Source of the DNA: Streptomyces cyaneochromogenes
GTDB lineage: Bacteria > Actinomycetota > Actinomycetes > Streptomycetales > Streptomycetaceae
Direction of reading: 5' to 3'
DNA length: 64,000 bases
NCBI RefSeq assembly: GCF_003963535.1
Contig: NZ_CP034539.1
Location: 5,270,001-5,334,000, forward strand
Of this stretch, positions 25,501-33,305 are shown in pieces. A program made the translations under genes and the position numbers. The notes beneath the pieces are model-generated. The model did not search any database. It saw only the letters and a program-made list of their open reading frames with translations, and was not told the origin of the DNA. How positions within the stretch are numbered: the first letter of the stretch is position 1; every line of letters begins with the position of its first letter.

Positions 25501-25801
25501 CGTAGTCCGTCCACAGCAGTCGGTCGTCGCCCTCCTGGGCCCAGAGGAACCCGGTGGCACCGGCGTTGAGGATCTGGGTGGCCCGGGGGACGGCACGCGG
25601 GGCGGCGGGCAGGACGAGTTCCCCTGCCGCGGCGGCCGCGAGCGGTGAGGGTGCCGCGGTGGCGGGCGTCGCGGTGAGCGGCAGGCTGAGACTGAGGCTG
25701 AGCGTCGCCGCGAGTACGGCCGTGTGCGCGGCCGTGGATCTGAGGCGTACTGAGCGTGAACCAAGGGCCGGTCTGTGCCGGCGTCGGCCGAGTCGGGCCA
25801 C
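22526..25801 (-). CDS. Large secreted FG-GAP/VCBS repeat beta-propeller protein
   Basis: 1091 residues from a GTG at 25801 with AGGAGG at a good distance. Signal peptide LSLSLSLPLTATPATAAP, a long beta-rich domain (50-720), an Ig-like FlgD-type segment (AWDGKDSAGRLVANGTYTWTLTA), then at least four FG-GAP calcium loops (GDLDGDRCNDVL, GDVNGDRRPDLI, GDLNGDGRGDLL, GDFTGDGRADLV) near the C-terminus. Such proteins are exported and often bind polysaccharide or other ligands; no catalytic motif is seen. Confidence 0.88.
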   Translation of the reverse strand: MARLGRRRHRPALGSRSVRLRSTAAHTAVLAATLSLSLSLPLTATPATAAPSPLAAAAAGELVLPAAPRAVPRATQILNAGATGFLWAQEGDDRLLWTDYATGTTTALEQRLEVPVQYDIDSGYFQEAASFQTGYYGDGSDTVALYSEEDHQVTLLQGAGASGGTSVVPVPEYHTYQGTFGDTVLTSTGGVNGNPNAYQLRRVNDGGGVTETPVTGLPDGAGDIRVEDGDARSVIVRYSTGDSEDSHSHWGIVDLATGVFGALPDRVDATDTWEVAGFRLGADSVLRLRPGRGKADVYDRADLSAAPRTFDTASLTHEAAYGIVGDRLLGVEPVWPGNNMYRGQPLWALDSDGTDTGMTEVMDPAAHQIVQAPDGSVLVAGAEKYVDRGDLDWGVYRVAQGADGSVARTRVTAVQPMPAGIRGLSIGNGILTTSDNSTLYEPDTIVGAYRSTWLTPGSTPSVARTSVDGLVSGRDGGRLLADGTGRHGRRNASESGLTVLRTNGTAPWGPALDTGDSTPELKALSGRYAIVDGASSDSQYIAEFPVDGTAPKVLQKRDRVAAAVWGDTLWSGAATGGKVTATRLPSGSVVESFTTRNGCTPSDLQAVGRWVYWTCVDNWGSVQGSGVYDRTAKRTATAPDGRVLLGDGYLVQRVDGVQSISGLTLIDLHNGLPSSGSHLDLPSHKLADWTELGRDNLTAGARWTVDRFGGGVAYADEAQRVHLVPTGVPASALTAIDSTVTAGSAGFSGTWWLSKPAASWTVAVRDKASGSTVRTLSGSSARGLLKAAWDGKDSAGRLVANGTYTWTLTAQPADGQGAALSRTGTVKVTAGSAAPRDHAGSDGVGDVLTLNSSGALTIQRGTGTGTLGSKVSGSGWSTTAKFVPFGDLDGDRCNDVLVRLSSGALRAYRPACGTAPTPSTPYTSLGTSGWNAYDILTSPGDVNGDRRPDLIARQASTGDVYLFKGTGTGTLSARVKIASRWTGYKKIIGAGDLNGDGRGDLLAQDKSNELWRYEANTTSTGGFKARVKVLDDWGASYNAVVGVGDFTGDGRADLVSRDTSGNVWRNNGDGKGSFGSRTRIATGWQGYKAVV

Positions 25802-26075
25802 CGTTCCTCCTGGGAAGGCAAGAAGAAGGCATGGTGGGACACTCGGCAGCGCTCCGGCTCCTCGCTCGGCCCCCCGGCCGTTCCCCCCACGCGCGTGGGG
25901 GGAGAGTAACAGCATGTTCATGACGGGCTGCCGCCGCCCGCCGTGGCACGAGCCCTCGGCGGACGACGGCCAAGCCCTCGAGGTCCGGCTGTGATGCCCC
26001 CCGGCGACTTTGCCATCTCTTTGCAACCCGCTCCGGGGCTGCCTCGTCTCTTCGCTCGATTCCGTCACCGAGAGA

Positions 26076-26504
26076 ATGAGCGACCCCATGCGTCGAACTG
26101 CCCTCAGCATCCTGGCTCTTGCCTGCACCGCCGTCCTGGCGAGCACCACGCCCGCCCTCGCCGACGGGACCTCCCCGACCCCCGCCCCCGGCCGGACGGC
26201 CTCGCAGCCCGCGGCCACCGCCGTCCCGACGCCCAGCGAGGAGCCGACCACCGCCCCGAGCGCCGAGCCGACCCGGCCCGCCTCGCCCGTCCCCTCGGCG
26301 CCGTCGGAGGCCGAGCCGACGCCTGCACCGGAGGGCGGCCAGGTCTCCGTCGTACCGTCGGGGGCGCCGGACACCGGAGTCACGGACCCGTCCTCGTCGT
26401 CCGGCGCCGCGGGCGGGCTGATCGGGGGCGGTGCCGCCGCGGTGCTCCTCGCCGGGGGCGCGACGGTCTTCGTCGTACGGCGTCGGAGGGCGCACGGGGC
26501 ATGA
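26076..26504 (+). CDS. Pro/Thr-rich wall-anchor-like protein paired with a class F sortase
   Basis: 142 residues from the ATG at 26076; the ATG at 26088 is also possible. Signal peptide ending TTPALAD, a Pro/Thr/Ser/Glu-rich stalk (30-95), then GAPDTGV, a Gly/Ser linker, a hydrophobic helix (GGAAAVLLAGGATVFVV) and an RRRR tail, which is a sorting-signal layout with a non-standard PDTG motif. It overlaps the sortase gene by the ATGA tetranucleotide, so the sortase may act on it (inference). Confidence 0.78.
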   Translation: MSDPMRRTALSILALACTAVLASTTPALADGTSPTPAPGRTASQPAATAVPTPSEEPTTAPSAEPTRPASPVPSAPSEAEPTPAPEGGQVSVVPSGAPDTGVTDPSSSSGAAGGLIGGGAAAVLLAGGATVFVVRRRRAHGA

Positions 26505-27205
26505 CGCCGCTGTCCAGGCCGGTGCCGCTGTCCGAGCCAACGCCTCTGTCCGCACCGACGTCCCTCTCCCGGCGCGCCTTCGCCACGACGGCCACGGCGG
26601 CGATGGCCTCGCTGCTGGTGGGCTGCGGCGGCCAGGAGCAGGAAGCCGGGCAGGGCGCGAGCGCGCACTCCCGGAGGTCGCGGGGCAGGCAGGGGACGGA
26701 CGACGGTCCGTCCTCCTCGCCGTCCGCGAACTCGGCCCGGGCGCTGGGGCGTTCGGCCCCGGTCCGGCTACGGATCCCGGCTATCGACGTCGACACCCCG
26801 GTCATCCGGCTCGGCCTGGCGGCGGACGGCACGGTCCAGGTGCCGCCGGTCACGGCCGACGACCGTGCGGGCTGGTACCGGCACTCGCCGACGCCGGGTC
26901 AGGTCGGGCCGTCGGTCATCCTCGGCCATGTCACGGTGGGCGCCTACGGGGACGGGGTGTTCCGGCACCTCGCCCGGCTGCACCGGGGCGACCGGATCGT
27001 GGCGCGCAGGGACGACGGCAGCTCGGCGGAGTTCACGGTGAGCGCCGTACGGACGGTGGCCAAGGCGGACTTTCCGGCGGACGACGTGTACGGGGACGTA
27101 GCCCGTCCGGAGCTGCGGCTGATCACGTGCGGAGGGCCGCGTGCCGGGGACGAGTACCGCGACAACGTGATCGTGTTCGCGGGGTTGACCGCGACGACTC
27201 CCTGA
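26501..27205 (+). CDS. Class F sortase
   Basis: 234 residues. N-terminal SRRAFATTATAAMASLLVGC resembles a Tat-type or lipoprotein signal (lipobox Cys42). The sortase domain is RLRIPAIDVDTPVIRLGL, with catalytic His143 (VILGHVTVG), Cys210 (LRLITCGG) and Arg220 (DEYRDNVIVF). The short sequence and TCGG motif fit actinobacterial class F. Co-translated with the upstream anchor-like protein by a 4-bp overlap. The gene end carries 17-bp-spaced reiterated TGAs. Confidence 0.92.
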   Translation: MTPLSRPVPLSEPTPLSAPTSLSRRAFATTATAAMASLLVGCGGQEQEAGQGASAHSRRSRGRQGTDDGPSSSPSANSARALGRSAPVRLRIPAIDVDTPVIRLGLAADGTVQVPPVTADDRAGWYRHSPTPGQVGPSVILGHVTVGAYGDGVFRHLARLHRGDRIVARRDDGSSAEFTVSAVRTVAKADFPADDVYGDVARPELRLITCGGPRAGDEYRDNVIVFAGLTATTP

Positions 27206-27240
27206 CCGTCACGGCTTCCTGACCGCCAGGACTCCCTGAC
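27199..27240. repeat. 17-bp-spaced stop-containing repeat after the sortase gene
   Basis: The segment ctccctgacc recurs in degenerate form with TGA at 27203 (the gene stop), 27220 and 27237. The two 17-bp steps put stops in all three forward frames. Confidence 0.7.
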
Positions 27241-27356
27241 CACCCGCCCCGCCGCAGACACGGCACGCACGGATCCCGGGCTTTCGGAACGGCCGCCGAC
27301 GGCCCGGCATCTTCCCCCAGGAGTGCGGTGCCAGTTCCTCACGACCATGGAGAGCG

Positions 27357-27857
27357 TTGAAACGGTCCCGAGACAAGGCAGCGTCCGAGCTGTTCGCCGC
27401 CCTGTACCCGCGCCTGGCCGGCTGGTGCCGCCGGCTCGTCGACGACGACGAGACGGCCCACGAGATCGCCTCCGAGGCCTTCACCCGGCTCTGGGCCCGC
27501 TGGAGCCGGGTGGAGGAACCGCGCGGCTTCCTCTACGTCACGGCGGCCAACCTGGTCCGGGACCACTGGCGCAAGCTGGAGCGCGAGCGCAAGGCGATGC
27601 GCCGGGTCACGGCCGAGGCAGAGGTCAACTCCCGTACGGAACACGCTGATCCGGCGGATCCGTCCGTACGCCTGCTGGTCCAGTCACTCCCGGAACGCCT
27701 CCGCACCCCGATCCTCCTCCACTACTACGCTGACATGCCGATCCGGGAGGTGTCCGTGCTGACCGGACGCAAGGAAGGGACCGTCAAGGCCGACCTCCAC
27801 GCGGCCCGCGAACTGCTCCGCGCCCATCTGAGGAGAAGCCTTGACCACACGCTTTGA
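27357..27857 (+). CDS. ECF RNA polymerase sigma factor
   Basis: 166 residues from a TTG at 27357 with GGAG four to five bases upstream. Region 2 reads LYPRLAGWCRRLVDDDETAHEIASEAF and RGFLYVTAANLVRDHWRK; region 4 reads LPERLRTPILLHYYADMPIREVSVLTGRKEGTVKADLHAARE. Its 3' end overlaps the next gene by 17 bp, and that gene encodes a single-span membrane protein, so it is probably held by that antisigma-like partner. Regulon unknown. Confidence 0.9.
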   Translation: MKRSRDKAASELFAALYPRLAGWCRRLVDDDETAHEIASEAFTRLWARWSRVEEPRGFLYVTAANLVRDHWRKLERERKAMRRVTAEAEVNSRTEHADPADPSVRLLVQSLPERLRTPILLHYYADMPIREVSVLTGRKEGTVKADLHAARELLRAHLRRSLDHTL

Positions 27858-28395
27858 CGACGACCCGGACGTCCCGGAGCTCTCCCCCGACGACCCCCTC
27901 GCGGTGATCCTGCGCCCTCCCTCCGACCGCCTCGCCGCGCCGTCCGGCCACTACGAGGCGATCCGCGCCAGGGCGTCGCGTCGCCGCCTCCTGCGTACGG
28001 CGGCGGGGGCCGGCGCGGCGGTCGCGGTCGCGGCCCTCATCGCCCTGCCGCTCCACTTCGCCAGGCCCGACGGCGGCCACACGACCCCGGCGCCTCCGCT
28101 GGCACCCCCACCGGCGACCAGCCGCCCCACGCCACCCGAGCCGTCGCCGACCCCGACCCCGTCGGAGTCGCCCACCGAATCGGTCGCGCCGACACCGACG
28201 GTGCCTCCGGCTCCGGCGGAGACGGAGGCTCCTTCGGCCTCGGCGAGCGACGGGACGCCCACCGAGCCCAGGGCGTCGGGCGGTTCGGCGGCGACGGCCG
28301 AGCCGTCATCGGCGCCGACGACCGCACCGTCGACCGCGCGGACGTCTGTGCCGACGCCTGCACGGGTGGAGACGACGCCTACGCGAGTCCCGTGA
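27841..28395 (+). CDS. Membrane protein, candidate antisigma factor
   Basis: 184 residues from a TTG with GAGGAGAAG upstream. A cytoplasmic N-terminus (1-58, PLAVILRPPSDRLAAPSGHYE), one helix (GAAVAVAALIALPLHF), and an entirely Pro/Thr/Ser/Glu-rich exterior of about 110 residues. No zinc-binding HxxxCxxC motif, so it is not a ZAS-type antisigma. The overlap with the sigma gene supports a partnership. Both genes use the rare TTG start, which may lower and couple their expression. Confidence 0.78.
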   Translation: MTTRFDDDPDVPELSPDDPLAVILRPPSDRLAAPSGHYEAIRARASRRRLLRTAAGAGAAVAVAALIALPLHFARPDGGHTTPAPPLAPPPATSRPTPPEPSPTPTPSESPTESVAPTPTVPPAPAETEAPSASASDGTPTEPRASGGSAATAEPSSAPTTAPSTARTSVPTPARVETTPTRVP

Positions 28396-28461
28396 ATCTG
28401 GCGCGAACCGGCGTTGCGGACGTGTCGCACGAGGCGCGGCCTGGGCGGTGCGGGAGCGCAC

Positions 28462-28506
28462 ATGGACCAGACGTACTTCCTGTGCGGCGACGTCAACTTC
28501 CGCTGA
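28462..28506 (+). CDS. Possible 14-residue mini-ORF
   Basis: The ORF MDQTYFLCGDVNFR has a good CGGGAG Shine-Dalgarno six bases before its ATG. It lies in the gap between two convergent genes. It could equally be the tail of a decayed gene. Confidence 0.25.
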   Translation: MDQTYFLCGDVNFR

Positions 28507-28519
28507 GGCAGGGCCCGAA

Positions 28520-29257
28520 TCAGAGCTGATCCCGTCGAAGCTCCACGTAGGTCCGCTCGCCGCGCGCATCCGTGATGTCGACGGTGACGCTCTCCCACTC
28601 CTCGGCGGGCTCTTCCGGCACCTCGCCCACCCGGTACACGGCCTCGGCCAGCAGCTCCTCGGTGACCTGTACGCCCGTGAGGCGCTCGCTCAGCGCGAAG
28701 ACAGCCGCCTTGCGATCGATATCGGTGTCCTGGTCACCCGAGGGGTCGAGGCCGAGGTCCGTCATCACGGCGTTCAGGTCATCGGGAGTGCTGCCGGTCC
28801 TGACCGACGGCCATTCGAAGGTGGTCCGCAACTCGCCGTTCTCGTACCAGTGGAAGAAGTCCATGGGCTTCCCCCCGTTGCTCGAATGCGAGACGGCACG
28901 CGTCCCCGCGGAGAGGGACTCCATGAAGCCGGGCCGCGTTCCCAGGTCGCCGCCGACGTCCAGGACGAGGGCCCAGTCCCCTCCCTCGCCCTCAACGGTG
29001 AACGCGCCGGCGATGAAGGCCTCGGGCCAGTCGTCGCAGTCCTCCAGCAACTCCTGGTGCCGCTCGATCAGTTCACCGAGCCCCGCACACTCCCCTGGCG
29101 GCTCGGTGTCCGCCCCCGCCATCCTGAGCAACTCGTCAGGCGAGACGCCGCGCACGAGCGTCAGGGTGTACCCGATCTCCAGCGCGTACCGGAACAGGGA
29201 GGACGGGGAACGTATCCAGCCGTAGTCGGCTGCGGTGGCCGAGGTCATGCGGTGCAT
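28520..29257 (-). CDS. DUF6461 family protein
   Basis: 245 residues from an ATG at 29257; ATG 29248 is also possible and neither has a clear Shine-Dalgarno. The N-terminus SATAADYGWIRSPSSL and the segment TLTLVRGVSPDELLRMAGAD are DUF6461 signatures. Soluble and acidic, no signal peptide. Function is unknown; members are common in Streptomyces and often lie near contact-dependent or immunity-like genes, which is not evident here. Confidence 0.82.
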   Translation of the reverse strand: MHRMTSATAADYGWIRSPSSLFRYALEIGYTLTLVRGVSPDELLRMAGADTEPPGECAGLGELIERHQELLEDCDDWPEAFIAGAFTVEGEGGDWALVLDVGGDLGTRPGFMESLSAGTRAVSHSSNGGKPMDFFHWYENGELRTTFEWPSVRTGSTPDDLNAVMTDLGLDPSGDQDTDIDRKAAVFALSERLTGVQVTEELLAEAVYRVGEVPEEPAEEWESVTVDITDARGERTYVELRRDQL

Positions 29258-29280
29258 AGTGCCAGGGGGCACTGACACGG

Positions 29281-29318
29281 GTGCGGGCCAGGGCTCGGCA
29301 CGCATCCCAGGCCCGCAC
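29281..29318. other. Inverted repeat in a divergent promoter region
   Basis: Arms gtgcgggcc (29281-29289) and ggcccgcac (29310-29318) with a 20-bp spacer. It lies 24 bp upstream of the DUF6461 start, in the 296-bp region shared with the FHA-like gene; operator or transcript hairpin. Confidence 0.4.
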
Positions 29319-29553
29319 GTAACCGCAGGTCAGAAGGGGAGGGATGGTTCCAGGGCGGAGTAACGGGCGGAAGCGCTTGCGGTGGCCGCTGTGACCGGTG
29401 ATGCTCTCGGTGTCGCACCGCACCGACCGGGCCCGGACCGACCATCCGCCACCCGCCGGGAGTCGCGACACCTGATCATGTACGCACCACGCCAGGCCGG
29501 CGGCGACCGGAACCGCCGCGCGACCCTGGCGACCACATCGGGGGAGAGCCGGC

Positions 29554-30348
29554 ATGGAAACGATCATCGTCCAGCCGCCCGGTCCGCCGCGGCCGGATGC
29601 CGTCGGCGCGGGCAAGCCCGAACTGCTGCACATGGGACCGGGGGACGTGGCCGAGTTCGGGCGCGGACTGCCCGGCGGCGGGGGAGTCGCCGTCGTCCTG
29701 CCCGACCCCGGGATCTCCCGGCGGGCGGGGCGGCTGGAGGCGGCCGAAGACTACTGGCGGCTGTCGAACTTCAGCCGTGACACCGCGTATGTGGTCGAGA
29801 ACCTGGAGGGGGCCGGCGAGTACATCACCGTCGCGCCCGGCCGGCTCGGGGCGCCGGTGCCCTTCGAGTTCTCCCGGGTCGTCCTGCCCGCGCTGAGCGG
29901 GACCGCCGACTTCAAGGTGTTCGCCCCGCAACACGCCTACCTGGACGAACGGTCCGCGCCCGGTGCCGGGGAGCTGACCGTGCACCCCTACGCGCTCGAC
30001 GCGACGGCCAAGTACTTCCTGGTGCTGGTGGCCCTGTGCGAGCCACGGCTGCGCGACCCCTCGGACAGCGCGCTGCCGGGCGCGGGGGACATCGCGGAGC
30101 GGCTGCGCCCGCTGGAGAGCTGTCGTGGCTTGACCCGCTCCGCCGTGAACTACCACATCGACTACCTGGCCTTCGCGAAGCTGCGCCTGGACGTCGGCGA
30201 CGAGCCCGGTGCGGACGGCAACGCCCGCACCGGCGCCAAGCGCACCCGGCTGGCCTCCCTCGCCCTGCGCTTCGGCCTGGTCCGCGAGGAGCACCTCGCC
30301 CTGCTGCCGTCCCGCAAGCGGCCCGCACCGCAGGGAACCTGCTCGTGA
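29554..30348 (+). CDS. FHA-like protein upstream of a Ser/Thr kinase
   Basis: 264 residues, ATG with GGGGGAGAG upstream. Residues about 45-120 resemble an FHA phosphothreonine-binding fold (VLPDPGISRRAGRLEA, YWRLSNFSRD, VENLEG). The C-terminal half (AERLRPLESCRGLTRSAVNYHIDYLAF, KRTRLASLALRFGLVREEHLALL) is helical and could be a winged-helix or dimer domain. It overlaps the kinase gene by GTGA, so it is likely the kinase's substrate or scaffold (inference). Confidence 0.75.
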   Translation: METIIVQPPGPPRPDAVGAGKPELLHMGPGDVAEFGRGLPGGGGVAVVLPDPGISRRAGRLEAAEDYWRLSNFSRDTAYVVENLEGAGEYITVAPGRLGAPVPFEFSRVVLPALSGTADFKVFAPQHAYLDERSAPGAGELTVHPYALDATAKYFLVLVALCEPRLRDPSDSALPGAGDIAERLRPLESCRGLTRSAVNYHIDYLAFAKLRLDVGDEPGADGNARTGAKRTRLASLALRFGLVREEHLALLPSRKRPAPQGTCS

Positions 30349-32066
30349 CCTCGCCGGGCGCCGAGGAGGGCGCGGAGGAGATCGCGGAGACGGGCGCGGA
30401 CACGGGCTCGGGGGAGATCACGGAGAAGGGCGCGGAGGAGATCGTAGAGGCGGGTGCGCGGGAGGTCGCAGAGGCGGGTGCGCGGGAGGTCGCAGAGGCG
30501 GGTGCGGACGAGCTCGCTTTCACAACGCCGCGGCTGCCCTCGGGTTTCCGTGTCGACGGCTGGCAGCTGGACACGGTCATCGGCTCGGGCGGCTGGGGCA
30601 CCGTGTACGAGGCGCACGCGGTCGCCGACGGCACGACGGTGGCGGTGAAGGTACTGCCCACCGGTGCCCTGGCACCCAATCAGCGGGCCGCGCTCGGCGA
30701 ACTGGTCGCGCGCGAGGTGCGGTTCAGCGCCGAGGCGGACCATCCTCACCTCGTACGGACCCACGCCGTGTGCACCGTCGACGCGCCCGACCTGCCCGAT
30801 CTGCACGGCGCCATCGCGCTCGTCATGGACCGCGCCGAGGCCAGCCTGCGCCAGGTGCTGGACTCCGCCGGTACCGGCAGCCCGGTCCCGGACGCCGTAC
30901 GGATCCTGCGCGGCGTCGCCGCCGGGCTCGCCCATATGCACGACGCCGGCTGGGTGCACGGCGACCTCAAACCCGCCAACGTCCTGCTCGGCGCGGACGG
31001 CGAGGCCCGGCTCGCCGACTTCGGCCTCGCCACCGAACTCGACGGCACCCACGCCCACATGCCGCCCCTCGGCACGCTCGACCACCTGCCGCCCGAGTGG
31101 TGGTCCCAGCGCACCGGCGCCGACGGGGCGGTGGTGCGGACGACCGCCGACATCTGGGCCTTCGGCGTCCTCGCCCACCAGGTGCTCACCGGCGGCCTCC
31201 ACCCGTTCCCCGGCGCCACCGCCCGCGCCCGCTCGCTCGCCGCCCAGGCCTACGCCCGCGGCACCGCACCGCTGCGTCTGGACGCCGGGCTCGACGAGGA
31301 CTGGCGCCGGATCATCGGGGACTGCCTGGCACCGGACCACCCGGCCCGCCTCCGCCACACCGCCGCGAGCCTCGCGACCCGGATCGGGCAACTGTCCGGC
31401 GGCGGGCGTGGCCGGCGCCGACTGCTGCCGGTCGCCGCGGTGGCCCTGGCCGGTGTCGCGGCGGCCGCCGTAGCCGGGTTCGCGCTGCTCGGGGGCGGAG
31501 GCGGAGGGGGCGGTGGTGCCGGGGGTACCGGTGGAGCCGGTGGTGACGACGCCGGGCGAGGCGCACCCGCCGTCGTCACCGGCGCGCAAACTCCGGCTGC
31601 CGCCGGGGAGATCCCGGAGGATTCCGACGTACCCGAAGCGCTGCGCCCGGTCATCGTGAGCGCCGCCCGGCGCTGCACCGACGAGGAGGTCACCCCAGCG
31701 CTGCTCGCCGCCCTGATCAAGGCGGAGAGCGGCTTCGACGCGAACGCCGCCCGCCCGGCGACCGACGAGTACGGCATCGCCATGTGGACACCGTCGGTGT
31801 TCCGGGCCTGGGCGGTGGACGGTGACGGCGACGGCGACAAGGACTACCGCTCGCCACCGGACGCGATCGCCACGATGAGCGTGTACGCCTGCTGGCTCGA
31901 CCAGCGGTTCAAACAGGCCCATCTGCCGACGGAGGACCTCCCCGCGCTGATCGCGGCCGGCTACCGCACGAGCGATCGCACGGTCATCGAGGAGCGCGGC
32001 GTCCCCGAACGCGTACGGCCGCACGTGGAGGAGGTGCTTCGCTTCCTCGCCGAGTACGAGGGGTGA
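30345..32066 (+). CDS. Transmembrane Ser/Thr protein kinase fused to a lytic transglycosylase-like domain
   Basis: 573 residues from a GTG in a 4-bp overlap. An acidic N-terminus contains the repeated unit EAGAREVA (33-53). The kinase domain (68-350) has the Gly-rich loop GSGGWG, Lys102 (VAVKVL), catalytic loop HGDLKPANVLL (Asp207, Gly replacing the usual Arg), and DFG at 225-227. TM helix about 360-383 is followed by a Gly run, and residues 430-570 look like an SLT goose-type lysozyme fold (ALLAALIKAESGFDANA, catalytic Glu461 candidate). The kinase would be cytoplasmic and the muralytic domain outside. Confidence 0.88.
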   Translation: MTSPGAEEGAEEIAETGADTGSGEITEKGAEEIVEAGAREVAEAGAREVAEAGADELAFTTPRLPSGFRVDGWQLDTVIGSGGWGTVYEAHAVADGTTVAVKVLPTGALAPNQRAALGELVAREVRFSAEADHPHLVRTHAVCTVDAPDLPDLHGAIALVMDRAEASLRQVLDSAGTGSPVPDAVRILRGVAAGLAHMHDAGWVHGDLKPANVLLGADGEARLADFGLATELDGTHAHMPPLGTLDHLPPEWWSQRTGADGAVVRTTADIWAFGVLAHQVLTGGLHPFPGATARARSLAAQAYARGTAPLRLDAGLDEDWRRIIGDCLAPDHPARLRHTAASLATRIGQLSGGGRGRRRLLPVAAVALAGVAAAAVAGFALLGGGGGGGGGAGGTGGAGGDDAGRGAPAVVTGAQTPAAAGEIPEDSDVPEALRPVIVSAARRCTDEEVTPALLAALIKAESGFDANAARPATDEYGIAMWTPSVFRAWAVDGDGDGDKDYRSPPDAIATMSVYACWLDQRFKQAHLPTEDLPALIAAGYRTSDRTVIEERGVPERVRPHVEEVLRFLAEYEG

Positions 32067-32106
32067 GGAAGCGGTCGTCGGCCGCCGGCGTTCATCGCCG
32101 GCTCGC

Positions 32107-32142
32107 GTTCAGCACTCCTTGACGGTTCAGCACTCCTTGACG
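32107..32142. repeat. 18-bp tandem duplication over a stop codon
   Basis: Bases 32107-32124 are repeated exactly at 32125-32142. Each copy encodes, on the minus strand, VKEC followed by TGA, so the gene end is present twice in the same frame. The functional stop is 32127-32129. Confidence 0.9.
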
Positions 32143-33305
32143 TCCGGGATCTTGTTGTCGGGCGAGCTGACGTAGATGTTGGAGATCCAGCCGCCGTACT
32201 GGGGCAGATAGGCCCACCAGTCATTGGTGTACGGCGGCACTCGGACCTCCTCCCCCCTCGCCTGGCATCCGATCAACACCTCGGCCCCCGCCGGGAGTTG
32301 GGTGATCGCTGACTTGCCGGTGGACGGATCCGGACGCACATTCACATGGTCGCTCCACGTGCCGTACCACCACCCCGCCGGCCGTGCGGCCCCAGGAACG
32401 TTCAGCGAGCGGGTCAGCCGCCCGATGTCCGTGTACGCCTTCCCGTACGACGTGCCGACCGGGTGCAGCGTGTACACGGCCACGATGTTGCGGTCACCGG
32501 CGCCGACGGTTCCCGTGCTGTGCAGCGCGGGACGGGTGAGGTCCACGTCGGCGGCGGCGGCCGGAGCGGGCGCGCTCTCCGTCCCTGTCCCCGATTCCGC
32601 CGTGCGCAAGGCGGTTGCCGTACCGCACGTGCCCTCCGGATACGACGATCCCGCCCAGCCCTGCTTCACCGCCCACGGCTTCTCGAACGCCCCGGCGATG
32701 CCGAAGTGCTGGTCGAAGCGGTCCGAGGCGCAGCGGGTGGACTGGCGCAGGTTGCCCATGACGAAGTCGCGCACGGGGCCCGGCGCCGAGTCCAGGAGGT
32801 AGCGGTAGATCGTCACCGTGTCGCGGGCGGAGAGCGAGGTGTAGCCCCAGTAGCCCTCGTACCCGGCGGGCGGCGGTGCGGTGTCCTGCAGTCCGAGACG
32901 GCCGACCATGCGGTTGATGACGGCCGAGCCGCCGAGCGTCGACCAGTAGTGGTTGGCCGCCTGGTCGTTGCTGCTGCGCAGCATCGGCTCCAGCCGGGCC
33001 CGGTCGGCGGCGGGCACGCTGTAGTCGGGGCCCCGGTTCCACAGGAAGTCCAGCGCCAGCAGCAGTTTGACGACGGAGGCGGACCGGAAGCGGGCGCTCG
33101 CGTTGAGCTGCTCGGTGAAGGTTCCCGTCTGCCGGTCGAAGACGGCGACCCCGGCGGTGACGCCGGCGGGGACCTGGACGGACGCGACGGCGGGGTTGGC
33201 GGAGGCAGTGGCCCCGGCGTTGGCGGAGGCACTGGCGGCGGCGGACCCCGCCACGCCGCTGACCAGCAGCAGCGCGGCGGCGGCAGCGAACAGACGACGC
33301 CTCAC
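32127..33305 (-). CDS. Secreted beta-lactamase-like serine hydrolase with C-terminal SH3 domain
   Basis: 392 residues from a GTG at 33305. Signal peptide LFAAAAALLLVSGVAGSAAA. The serine-hydrolase domain has the SxxK-like motif SASVVK, a YWSTLGG segment where SxN is expected, and no clean KTG box, so activity is uncertain. The C-terminal region (WSDHVNVRPDPSTGKSAITQ, GWISNIYVSS) is an SH3-type domain that binds wall or ligand. Translationally coupled to the upstream I36-like gene (GTGA overlap). Confidence 0.85.
   Translation of the reverse strand: MRRRLFAAAAALLLVSGVAGSAAASASANAGATASANPAVASVQVPAGVTAGVAVFDRQTGTFTEQLNASARFRSASVVKLLLALDFLWNRGPDYSVPAADRARLEPMLRSSNDQAANHYWSTLGGSAVINRMVGRLGLQDTAPPPAGYEGYWGYTSLSARDTVTIYRYLLDSAPGPVRDFVMGNLRQSTRCASDRFDQHFGIAGAFEKPWAVKQGWAGSSYPEGTCGTATALRTAESGTGTESAPAPAAAADVDLTRPALHSTGTVGAGDRNIVAVYTLHPVGTSYGKAYTDIGRLTRSLNVPGAARPAGWWYGTWSDHVNVRPDPSTGKSAITQLPAGAEVLIGCQARGEEVRVPPYTNDWWAYLPQYGGWISNIYVSSPDNKIPDVKEC

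Noticed and set aside
25802-26668. N-terminal extension of the FG-GAP protein to 1380 residues
   Set aside because: The extra part is antisense to the wall-anchor and sortase genes; the GTG at 25801 has an AGGAGG and begins the signal peptide.
28462-28506. 14-residue ORF as a functional peptide
   Set aside because: Good Shine-Dalgarno but no conservation evidence; kept only as a low-confidence feature.
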